From the NCBI GenBank assembly GCA_903906615.1, contig CAIVKT010000336.1, forward strand, positions 1 through 8,929: DNA of 8,929 nucleotides, given 5' to 3'. The notes under the pieces are model-generated. The model saw only the letters and a list, made by a program, of their open reading frames with translations, was not told where the DNA came from and searched no databases. The DNA is from an uncultured Bacteroidota bacterium. Its GTDB lineage: Bacteria > Bacteroidota > Bacteroidia > Chitinophagales > Chitinophagaceae. This document shows, one piece after another, positions 1 to 6,531 of this stretch. The number at the start of each line of letters is the position of its first letter. Positions within the stretch are counted from its first letter, which is position 1. The translations under genes were made by a program, and so were the position numbers.

Positions 1-155
1 CGATCATGACCGAGATCTGCGACCTCCACGCGGAGGTAGGCCTCGTCAAAGGCACGGTTGAAGCCCACGATCGGCTCAGAGCGCTCGAGACAACCTTGGC
101 CGAGCTCTGTGTGGGCGCAGCGACCTCGCCCGGGGTATCATCGGGCGCGTCGACT
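1..155. other. GC-rich foreign or chimeric end segment
   Basis: By hand count 98 of the first 150 bases are G or C (65%), against 86 of 150 (57%) for bases 201-350. The T9SS sorting domain encoded from the right is recognisable down to about base 160. It then turns into Arg/Pro-rich sequence that lacks the family's closing Gly-x-Tyr and final strand in any of the three minus-strand frames, so a simple frameshift does not explain it. A SalI-type palindrome GTCGAC lies at 149-154, close to the apparent joint. Two readings inside the segment look coding-like: a plus-strand frame from base 6 with about 79% G/C at third positions, and a minus-strand frame over bases 1-85. I cannot choose between them and name neither. 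A chimeric assembly or clone joint is the simplest reading; a true recombination joint is possible. Confidence 0.6.
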
Positions 156-1719
156 GCTGTGAGTTCAGGGTCTCGTGGTGGCTCTGGCCATCTATTTCTT
201 CATGCAGCACAGCCTGGCCCACAATGTTGTATAGGTCCATCTCCATACGCACTACCTGCTTGCCCCAGTCAAGGTTCAGCGTGCCGGATACCGGATTTGG
301 GTAGAGGTTCACCGCGCCTGCCGATGATATGTTCTTCACCGCCAGCAGCGATATGTAAATGACATTAGATGGCAGCGAAGGGCAGCCCGCGCTGTCTTTG
401 ATCACGTAGTAGTTGCCCTCTACAGATGGGTGGAACGTCTGGTTGATAGCGCCCACGATCAGGTTGCCGTTGAGGTACCATTGGTAGTTGCCGCCATTGT
501 TCACTTCAAGCTGGTTGCCTATCAATGATAACCACGGTGTAGGCGGGGTGCTGTCGCGTATCATCAGGATGGGCGGCGTAAGCACAGTATCATGGGTGTA
601 GCAGCCGCTGTCTGTTTCATTTACCTGGAAGGAAACCAGGTCGTTGTTGGCAAAAACTGTATCCAGCACACTGTCTGTAGAAACAGGGATGCCATTTACC
701 AGCCAGGTATAAGATGGCGTATGCCCGAAGTTGACGAAGAAGGGTGTGAGCGTAACGGTAGAATCGAGGCAGCTTGGGTTGGCGCCATGTGTCATGATCA
801 CGTAGGCGGATGTTGCGGCATCCGGTATCACCGTCATAGTGATGATATTAGAAACTGTGGTATGATTGATGACGCAGGGATCGGGTGCATTGAGCACACA
901 ATACACCAGGTCGTGATCGTGCAATGAATCGGTAGCATATACCGGGCTAATGGCAGCAGGCACCAGCGTGCTGTCCACGTACCACGAAAGCGTAGCGCCT
1001 ATACCCGAACCTGAATAGGTAACGGTAAAGGAATCGCGCGTGCCTGCGCATATCGGGTTCAGCGCATCTACGATAGATATAACCGGATTGAGTGAATCAT
1101 GGAAAATAACGATGTAGTTAGAGATCACCGTATCGTTGTAAGCGCCCAGGCAGGCAGAGTTGGAGATCATTTGGCAAGACACCGTATCGCCGGTAACAAA
1201 GTGAGCGGTAAAAGTACTGTTGGTCTCACCTGAAATAGCAGCACGGTCTATCTCCCACTGGTAAGAGGGAGCGGAGCCGCCATTGATAGGGAATGCGGTA
1301 AAAGTAAGCGGGGCGCTGCCACAGCCGGGATTGCTGCCGGTAGTGAGGGCAATATCCAGGTGGGGCATAATGGTATCGCTGCGGTAAATAACGATGGTGT
1401 TCGACCGGAAGCTATCGGGGCCTGCAGAGTTGGTATAGTATATCCAGCACCATACGCTGTCGCCGGTTACGAGGGCAGTAGTATAAAATGTATCCTGGCT
1501 CACACCTGTATAGGTACCATCAGTATACCAGCGGTAAGTGGTTGTTGAAAAGGTATCATTGCTCTGCACAGCAGTGAAAGTGAGCTGCTGGGATGGGCAG
1601 GTGGTATCTGTACCGAATGGGAGGTATATGGTCACAGAGTCTAAAACAGCCGTTTGGGCATTGCCAATACTATGAAGGCCAAAGCACAGCAAAAACAGCA
1701 GCGTAAATTTACGTATCAT
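76..1719 (-). CDS. Secreted Ig-like repeat protein, T9SS sorting domain truncated
   Basis: This is a secreted or surface-anchored protein built of beta-sandwich repeats. The chosen start is the ATG at 1719 (MIRKF...); an upstream TTG at 1725 adds only two residues. A signal peptide covers about residues 1-22 (hydrophobic core FTLLFLLCFGL, ending NAQ). Four repeats of roughly 90 residues follow (about 23-116, 117-210, 211-300, 301-390), then a shorter fifth (391-458). Each has a Trp in a Y/S-W strand (fourth: YTW), and the first three have a cysteine pair 49-50 residues apart, as in Ig-like folds. The T9SS type A sorting domain begins near residue 471 (LYPNPVSGTLNLDW) and is recognisable to about residue 520. 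The last 25 or so residues, to the stop at 76, are not part of the family and come from the foreign end segment. The native 3' end is therefore missing. The role may be adhesion, but no ligand-binding or catalytic domain is visible. Confidence 0.8.
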   Translation of the reverse strand: MIRKFTLLFLLCFGLHSIGNAQTAVLDSVTIYLPFGTDTTCPSQQLTFTAVQSNDTFSTTTYRWYTDGTYTGVSQDTFYTTALVTGDSVWCWIYYTNSAGPDSFRSNTIVIYRSDTIMPHLDIALTTGSNPGCGSAPLTFTAFPINGGSAPSYQWEIDRAAISGETNSTFTAHFVTGDTVSCQMISNSACLGAYNDTVISNYIVIFHDSLNPVISIVDALNPICAGTRDSFTVTYSGSGIGATLSWYVDSTLVPAAISPVYATDSLHDHDLVYCVLNAPDPCVINHTTVSNIITMTVIPDAATSAYVIMTHGANPSCLDSTVTLTPFFVNFGHTPSYTWLVNGIPVSTDSVLDTVFANNDLVSFQVNETDSGCYTHDTVLTPPILMIRDSTPPTPWLSLIGNQLEVNNGGNYQWYLNGNLIVGAINQTFHPSVEGNYYVIKDSAGCPSLPSNVIYISLLAVKNISSAGAVNLYPNPVSGTLNLDWGKQVVRMEMDLYNIVGQAVLHEEIDGQSHHETLNSQQSTRPMIPRARSLRPHRARPRLSRAL

Positions 1720-1904
1720 AAGCAAAAGTTATCGCTCCACCATCAGGTAGCGCAGCATTAGTTTGTGTAAAAATAATCTTTTCGTACTATAATGTGAAAC
1801 ATTTTTTTGTTGGGTAAAACAAGTATTCCGGGCATCAATAGTACTGATACTGAATAGGTAGCAAAAAGCGTTCCAAATATATGAATTTTAACCGCGCATT
1901 AATA

Positions 1905-1947
1905 TTAAAAGCAAAATGGGCTGTCCCGTATTCGGAACAACCCATTT
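1905..1947 (-). terminator. Hairpin terminator after the M16 peptidase gene
   Basis: An inverted repeat at 1914-1947 pairs AAATGGG (1914-1920) with CCCATTT (1941-1947). After a symmetrical C/A mismatch, TGT pairs with ACA. After a second C/A mismatch, CCG pairs with CGG around a TATT loop. Read on the minus strand, the stem is followed directly by a T-rich run (TTTTGCTTTTAATATT). It lies 17 bases beyond the peptidase stop codon, so it fits an intrinsic terminator separating that gene from the next minus-strand gene. Confidence 0.7.
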
Positions 1948-1963
1948 CTAAAGAAAAGCGATC

Positions 1964-4903
1964 TTAATATCCGAAAATATCTGTAAGCGACAATTTGTTT
2001 ACAGTACCCAGTTTCTGCACATCATCGGCATTCAGCTTTCTCTCTGATGCCACGATGCAATAAGTATATGGCTTGTTGGACATATTATCGGCATGGAACT
2101 TTTTAAGGTCGTTGTATGTCAATTTATCGGCATTCTCATAGATGCTCTTGCGGATATCGCCGGTAAGCCCTTTGCGCTCGGCAGAAAGATAGCTGGTGAT
2201 GATGCCATCTTCGGTGATGCGCTCTGTTTCAATATCCTTCTTGAGGCCAGAACGGGCAGCTTGCATATTGTTCTCCACAGAAGGCAGGTCATTAAGCAGC
2301 TCGTTCATAGCCTTGGTGGCATCATTGAACTTATCGGCCTGGCAGCCTACATATGCCGAGATGTAGTAAGGATCTTCTTTCTTATCTGGCGCGGCCACAT
2401 ATGAGTTGGTAGAATAAGCCAGCGCCTTGCTCTCGCGGATGGTCTGGAACACGATAGCGCCCATATTGCCGCCAAAGTAGTTGTTGAACATATCAATGGC
2501 CGGTTGTTTGGCAGGGTCGTAACCCGGTATGTTCCTCACCCAGCGGATCTCGCTCTGCACCATATCGTAGTCGGCAAAGAGCACCTGGTTTTTATCCTGC
2601 GTGGTGAAAGCGTATACCCTTGCGGCAGGCGCAGGATTGAACATATGCGGCATCTTATGGTCGTTGACCATAGTAGCAGATAAAGCAGTCAATGACATAG
2701 GCCCGTAATAAGTGATGCGATGGCTATATTGCGACAGGCTGTGCAGCATATTCACCAGCTCCACGCTGGTGGTGGCCTGCAGCTCTTCGTTGCTCAGCAC
2801 ATTATTGAAAGGATTGTCTTTGCCATAGCGGGCATAGCTTACGAGGCCACTCATAATAGCGCCTTTGTTGTTCTTGGCATCGGCCCTGCTTTTGCTGATG
2901 CGGGCTTTGAGCGAGGCCAGCGCCTTGTCATCGGCCTGGCAATTGTTGAGTACATCTTCGAGCAGCGCCACGGCGGCAGGGAAATTCTCCTGCAAGCCTT
3001 CCAGGCTCACGGTGGTGTACTCATTATCGGCCCGCATATTGAAGCTGCAAGCGAGCTTGTAAAACTCTTTAGAGATGTCTTCCGCGCTCTTTTTATCTGT
3101 GCCGAGGAACTGGAGGTATTGCGCCGCAACAGCGAGCTTCTTATCATTCCAGGTACCCATCTTGTAGCGGTAAGACATGCGGAAGAGGCCATTCTCCTCA
3201 TTATGCACATATAGTATCTCGGCAGGGCCGGCATTGCCTTTCTGCAGGTCTTTATCATAGTCTACCCATACCGGCTTTACAGGGTCTACAGGCATATTGA
3301 TGATGTTCTTTACAAAAGCCGACTGCGAGTTGGAATTTGTTTCTACAGGGGTGATGGGTGGCTTCTCAACTTTTACAACACTCTTGTCTTCGCCTTTGCG
3401 CTTGTATATCACTACATAGTTATCAGCAAAGTATTTGTTGGCAAAATCAACAATGTCTTTCTTAGTGAGCCTGGAAAGCTGGTCGGTATAGGCCACATCA
3501 TTGAGCCAGTCTTCTTCGCCGGTGAAAGCGCCCATCAGGGCAGATGCGCGCGAGCTGTATTTCTCATCCTGCTGCATCATGGCCTTCTTGGCATTGTTCA
3601 CAATAGATACCAGCAAGTCATCATCAAAGTTGCCTTTTTTAAGATTTTCGATCTCGCCCAGCATCAGGCTCTTTACGTCTTCGAGGTTCTGTCCGAGGGT
3701 AGGTGTACCTTGCAGCTCCATGTAGCCGTAGTCTACCATCACCTCAGTACCGGCAGATGCGCGGAGTAGCTTTTGCTTTTTCACAAGGTTGAGGTCTATA
3801 AGGCCTGCACGGCCGTTTGTAAGTACCTGGCCTACGAGATCGGCCAGCAGGGCATCTTTGGAATGCACACCGGGCAGGCGATAGCCTATGGTCACAAACT
3901 CGGCATCAGGGCCATATACTTCTTTGGTAACAGGCGCAGCAATAGGCACCTCCGGCTTGAAGGTATATTTAGGTACAGGCTTAGCCTCGAGGCCGGCAAA
4001 ATACTGCTCTACTTTTTTGATCATCACATCGGGGTCAAAATCGCCGGACACAATGATGCCCATGTTATTAGGCACATAGTAGGTATTGAAGTATTTGCGG
4101 ATCTCCAGCAGGGAAGGATTTTTCAGGTGCTCTATCGTGCCTATGGTCGTTTGCTTGCCATAGTTGTGATTGAGGAACAGGTTAGCCATCAGCAGCTCAT
4201 TTACCTTGCGGGGGTCGCTATCGAGGCCGCGGTTCTTTTCTTCGTACACTGCTTCCAGCTCGGTGTGGAAGATGCGGAACACCGGGTCTTTAAAGCGCTC
4301 AGCCTGCACTTTCAGAAATTTATCCACTGCATTTGCAGGTATGTCTTCTGTATAAACAGTTTCCTCATTAGAGGTGAAGGCATTTGTGCCTTTAGCGCCT
4401 ATAGAAGACATCATCTTATCATACTCATTGGCAATGGCAAACTTAGCCGCCACGCCCGATGTGGAATCTATGCGGCGATAGATCTCTTTGCGCTTAGCCT
4501 CGTCCTTGGTGTGGTTGTACTCTTCGTACAGGGCATCTATCTTATCAAGCCATGGCTTTTCTTTAGCCCAGTCGAGCGAGCCATAGTTTTGTGTGCCTTT
4601 GAACATCATATGCTCCAGGTAATGCGCGAGCCCTGTATGATCGGCAGGGTCTGTTTTGCTACCGGCCTTGGTGGCTATATAAAAGTGCATACGCGGCTCC
4701 TTGGCGGTGGGGCTGAGGATGACGGTGAGGCCGTTCTGCAATTTGTAGAAACGGGCCTTCATGGGGTCGCCGGTAACATACTTATAAGTGTAGCCGGCAG
4801 ACTTGGCTTCACTCCATTGGTGTGTATCGGCTGTTTCTTTGGCTGTTGCTGCCACGCCCGCACCCAGGCACAGGCATACAGCCGCGATCTTGATTGCTTT
4901 CAT
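1964..4903 (-). CDS. Secreted M16 family zinc metallopeptidase
   Basis: This is an insulinase/pitrilysin-type peptidase of 979 residues that should cleave peptides in the periplasm or outside the cell. The start is the ATG at 4903, giving MKAIKIAAVCLCLGAGVAATA, a signal peptide. A TTG at 4927 would add eight residues but falls inside a promoter-like element. The inverted zinc motif HYLEH is at residues 94-98. The third ligand is most likely Glu222 in ELEAVYEEKN, with the conserved Glu215 seven residues before it. An insert of about 47 charged helical residues (roughly 109-156) separates the motif from the NAFTSNEET strand. The inactive C-terminal half keeps the Arg-x6-Tyr pair (IRESKALAY, R823 and Y830) that binds substrate in insulin-degrading enzyme. 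The length fits a full four-domain single-chain M16 enzyme. A terminator follows, so it is probably monocistronic. The substrate cannot be told. Confidence 0.93.
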   Translation of the reverse strand: MKAIKIAAVCLCLGAGVAATAKETADTHQWSEAKSAGYTYKYVTGDPMKARFYKLQNGLTVILSPTAKEPRMHFYIATKAGSKTDPADHTGLAHYLEHMMFKGTQNYGSLDWAKEKPWLDKIDALYEEYNHTKDEAKRKEIYRRIDSTSGVAAKFAIANEYDKMMSSIGAKGTNAFTSNEETVYTEDIPANAVDKFLKVQAERFKDPVFRIFHTELEAVYEEKNRGLDSDPRKVNELLMANLFLNHNYGKQTTIGTIEHLKNPSLLEIRKYFNTYYVPNNMGIIVSGDFDPDVMIKKVEQYFAGLEAKPVPKYTFKPEVPIAAPVTKEVYGPDAEFVTIGYRLPGVHSKDALLADLVGQVLTNGRAGLIDLNLVKKQKLLRASAGTEVMVDYGYMELQGTPTLGQNLEDVKSLMLGEIENLKKGNFDDDLLVSIVNNAKKAMMQQDEKYSSRASALMGAFTGEEDWLNDVAYTDQLSRLTKKDIVDFANKYFADNYVVIYKRKGEDKSVVKVEKPPITPVETNSNSQSAFVKNIINMPVDPVKPVWVDYDKDLQKGNAGPAEILYVHNEENGLFRMSYRYKMGTWNDKKLAVAAQYLQFLGTDKKSAEDISKEFYKLACSFNMRADNEYTTVSLEGLQENFPAAVALLEDVLNNCQADDKALASLKARISKSRADAKNNKGAIMSGLVSYARYGKDNPFNNVLSNEELQATTSVELVNMLHSLSQYSHRITYYGPMSLTALSATMVNDHKMPHMFNPAPAARVYAFTTQDKNQVLFADYDMVQSEIRWVRNIPGYDPAKQPAIDMFNNYFGGNMGAIVFQTIRESKALAYSTNSYVAAPDKKEDPYYISAYVGCQADKFNDATKAMNELLNDLPSVENNMQAARSGLKKDIETERITEDGIITSYLSAERKGLTGDIRKSIYENADKLTYNDLKKFHADNMSNKPYTYCIVASERKLNADDVQKLGTVNKLSLTDIFGY

Positions 4904-4924
4904 ATTGCGCTTTTTTGGAAAACA

Positions 4925-4957
4925 CAAAAGTAACAGAATATTTCACTAATATACAAT
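4925..4957 (-). promoter_or_regulatory. Bacteroidota-type promoter for the M16 gene
   Basis: On the minus strand TACTTTTG (4932-4925) matches the Bacteroidota -7 consensus TAnnTTTG exactly. ATTG (4957-4954), a one-mismatch match to the -33 TTTG, lies 21 bases upstream. The implied transcript would start near 4920, leaving a leader of some 15-20 bases before the ATG at 4903. This argues against the upstream TTG start. It is a consensus match only. Confidence 0.5.
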
Positions 4958-4977
4958 ATCGTACATGCAGACATCGC

Positions 4978-5008
4978 ATTGCCTATTCTAAAAATATTGC
5001 TACTTTTA
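4978..5008 (+). promoter_or_regulatory. Possible Bacteroidota-type promoter for the barrel gene
   Basis: TACTTTTA (5001-5008) matches the -7 consensus TAnnTTTG except at its last base. ATTG (4978-4981) lies 19 bases upstream as a -33 element with one mismatch. The implied leader before the ATG at 5028 is about 15 bases. The match is weaker than that of the divergent promoter in the same gap. Confidence 0.35.
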
Positions 5009-5027
5009 ATAGACCAATCAAATCCTT

Positions 5028-5735
5028 ATGCGTCAACTAATCTTCATCATACTTATCTGCGTGGCTGTGCAAGGCAAAGCACAAAACATATACATACAGC
5101 CTGAAATAGGGTATGGCATTACCAATGCCCATATAAAGGATTATTATAGCACACCATTGTCCACAAGTAGTGTAGGCTCCTATCATTACCAAATAAGCCT
5201 TGGCAAAACTTTGGGTCATTTAGTTTGGGGTACAGGTCTTTCTTTCCTGCGCACGGGTTTTGAGCATACTGTATCTAATATACCCGACCCATATGGCAGC
5301 ACGGCCCAATATGGCAAGTATAACTGGTATTTCTACCATCTTGCACTGCCTTTGTATGCCGGTTACACATTTAGTGCTGGCAAGCGCATAAGAGTGACCC
5401 CTGCCATAGGCCCCGAAATAGCCTACAACTTAGGCGGTAGCGTGCAGCAGCCTGGCGAGCAAACAACCAACAATGTCGATGACTTCACTGCTAACCATAA
5501 TACGCTCAGCATATTCGGCATGGCAAGGATAAATGTAGCATTCCGTTTGAACAAACAGCTCAGTATCGTATTGGCCCCGGAAGCATTGTACATGCTTACG
5601 AATTTTTACGCAACGCCGGGCAATATTGAGGGTTCAGCAACACAGCGTAACTATGCTTACTTATTTAATGCAGGTATAAAATGGCGCCCGGTGAGAAAAG
5701 TGAATATTCGTAAAAATGTAAAGGCCGGCAAATAA
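5028..5735 (+). CDS. Outer-membrane beta-barrel protein (PorT-like)
   Basis: This 235-residue protein is predicted to sit in the outer membrane. Residues 1-19 (MRQLIFIILICVAVQGKAQ) form a signal peptide with a typical '-KAQ' end. The rest is a series of alternating-hydrophobicity strands with Gly and aromatic residues, for example IYIQPEIGYGI (21-31), a strand near LVWGTGLSFL, WYFYHLALPLYAGYTF, RVTPAIGPEIAYNLGG and AYLFNAGIKW near 210-219. This pattern fits the 'outer membrane protein beta-barrel' family common in Bacteroidota, which includes PorT of T9SS. I do not claim it is PorT itself, since many uncharacterised paralogues share the fold. The last recognisable strand is followed by a basic tail of about 16 residues (RPVRKVNIRKNVKAGK) instead of ending on an aromatic residue. 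It is divergent from the M16 gene, and the two could share regulation. Confidence 0.75.
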   Translation: MRQLIFIILICVAVQGKAQNIYIQPEIGYGITNAHIKDYYSTPLSTSSVGSYHYQISLGKTLGHLVWGTGLSFLRTGFEHTVSNIPDPYGSTAQYGKYNWYFYHLALPLYAGYTFSAGKRIRVTPAIGPEIAYNLGGSVQQPGEQTTNNVDDFTANHNTLSIFGMARINVAFRLNKQLSIVLAPEALYMLTNFYATPGNIEGSATQRNYAYLFNAGIKWRPVRKVNIRKNVKAGK

Positions 5736-5792
5736 AATTATTGTCGGGTGGGATAGTCTATCCATTTGAAATCCCGTAAGTAAACTTGCATG

Positions 5793-5816
5793 TGTTACTT
5801 TAACAATTTCGCGAAA
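5793..5816. promoter_or_regulatory. Twin inverted repeats, candidate toxin-antitoxin operator
   Basis: TGTTA-CTT-TAACA (5793-5805) is a five-base inverted repeat, and one base later TTTCGCGAAA (5807-5816) is a perfect ten-base palindrome. They end 44 bases before the antitoxin start. A promoter-like TAACTTTA lies at 5837-5844, which puts the palindrome where the -33 element would be. Toxin-antitoxin operons are commonly repressed by their own products at such sites, so an autoregulatory operator is a reasonable inference; no binding is shown. Confidence 0.4.
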
Positions 5817-5860
5817 GACGATACTGTAAAAATCATTAACTTTATAGTAAAATAGCTTCT

Positions 5861-6064
5861 ATGAGTGTCGCAGAATTAAAAGAAGAGGCAATACGGCAAT
5901 TTGCAGTAAAAGTAGAATCCATGGAAGATGAAGCAGCATTGAAGGCTGTACTTGATTTTCTTAATGGAATACAAAACGGAGACATAAAAGACATTAATCT
6001 TTCCCGCCACTACAATGGCATTAAGGCACAACACGGCGAAGTACTTGATAAACTTGCAAAATGA
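5861..6064 (+). CDS. Small antitoxin-like protein, partner of Doc-type toxin
   Basis: This is a 67-residue, mostly charged protein that I do not recognise by family. Its role is inferred from position: it directly precedes and overlaps a Doc/Fic-type toxin, the usual order of antitoxin then toxin. Residues 1-37 look helical, with MSVAELKEEAIRQF followed by a second helix from about 22 (EDEAALKAVLDFL). This is the 'ELK ... D/E-LL' pattern seen at the start of many small Bacteroidota antitoxins. Residues 40-67 are polar and end in HGEVLDKLAK, which could be the toxin-binding tail. It lacks the Phd/YefM-type N-terminal fold signature and has no evident [S/T]xxxE[G/N] Fic-inhibitory motif. The stop TGA (6062-6064) overlaps the toxin ATG, so translation is probably coupled. 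The start ATG at 5861 has no clear ribosome-binding site, as is normal in this phylum. Confidence 0.7.
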   Translation: MSVAELKEEAIRQFAVKVESMEDEAALKAVLDFLNGIQNGDIKDINLSRHYNGIKAQHGEVLDKLAK

Positions 6065-6444
6065 TAACCGAAGCGGATATTTTGCTGTTGCACGAATTTT
6101 CCATAATTGACTATGGCGGCGCAGTTGGCGTAAGGGATAGGAACCTATTATTATCTGCAATAGGACGGCCTTACCAAACATTTGATGGCAAGGGGCTTTA
6201 CAGCTCACCACTTGAAAAAGCAGCCGCTTTGGGCGAAAGCCTCATTATTAACCATCCTTTCTTAGACGGCAATAAGCGCACTGCATTTCTTGCCATGTGG
6301 GCTCTCTTAAAAGAATATGGCATTGAGTTAGAGGTCTCCAATGATGACCTGTACCACTTTATAATTTCGATGTCTACAGGCGAAAGTAATTATGAAGATA
6401 TAGTCGCCTGGCTGAGCAGTAAAATCAATAGAGCTACACAATAA
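6061..6444 (+). CDS. doc: Doc-type (Fic-fold) toxin
   Basis: This 127-residue protein matches the death-on-curing (Doc) family in length and motif. The Fic-type signature HPFLDGNKRTAF is at residues 65-76, with His65, Asp69, Asn71, Lys72 and Arg73. Lys replaces the second Gly of the AMP-transferring Fic motif (GNGR), as in phage P1 Doc, which phosphorylates elongation factor EF-Tu and stops translation. The N-terminal region (ITEADILLLHE... GGAVGVRDRNLLLSAI... YQTFDGKGLY) also follows Doc, where an 'R-D-xx-LL-A' helix and 'YxxAA/LGE' segment precede the catalytic loop. All visible catalytic residues are intact and the frame is whole, so it may be active. It overlaps the upstream antitoxin-like gene by four bases (ATGA). 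EF-Tu phosphorylation is known for P1 Doc and only inferred here. Confidence 0.9.
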   Translation: MITEADILLLHEFSIIDYGGAVGVRDRNLLLSAIGRPYQTFDGKGLYSSPLEKAAALGESLIINHPFLDGNKRTAFLAMWALLKEYGIELEVSNDDLYHFIISMSTGESNYEDIVAWLSSKINRATQ

Positions 6445-6486
6445 CTCGCGCCTGATCTTTACTTAAGCATGGTTATCAATATCTCT

Positions 6487-6531
6487 GTAGCCAGTATGGC
6501 TACCTGGTACAGCCTGCTATGCAGGAAGGTA
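6487..6531. terminator. Hairpins between convergent genes
   Basis: GTAGCCA (6487-6493) and TGGCTAC (6497-6503) form a perfect seven-base stem with a three-base loop. A second stem, CCTGC (6513-6517) with GCAGG (6521-6525), lies inside a wider TACCT (6501-6505) and AGGTA (6527-6531) pair. The region sits between the convergent ends of the toxin gene and the glycosyltransferase gene, and the second hairpin covers the latter's stop codon. There is no good T-run on either strand, so termination here is a guess from position and structure. Confidence 0.4.

Noticed and set aside
6..362. 118-codon plus-strand open frame with a coiled-coil-like start (LRALETTLAEL)
   Set aside because: Its first part lies in the GC-rich foreign segment and its second part is antisense to the repeat protein, so the frame as a whole cannot be one gene. 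The first 50 codons may be a fragment of a foreign gene, but this is not supportable alone.
1874..1881. TATATTTG on the minus strand, a match to TAnnTTTG before the repeat-protein gene
   Set aside because: No -33 element sits at the right spacing, and it would imply a leader of about 150 bases. AT-rich sequence gives such matches by chance.
3773..4933. Long 386-codon open frame on the plus strand
   Set aside because: It lies fully opposite the M16 peptidase gene, whose zinc motif and length are clear. The translation shows no domain or sensible composition, so it is a shadow frame from the codon bias of the real gene.
5750..5763. GGATA-GTC-TATCC hairpin after the barrel gene
   Set aside because: The stem is only five bases and no T-run follows, so it is too weak to call a terminator.
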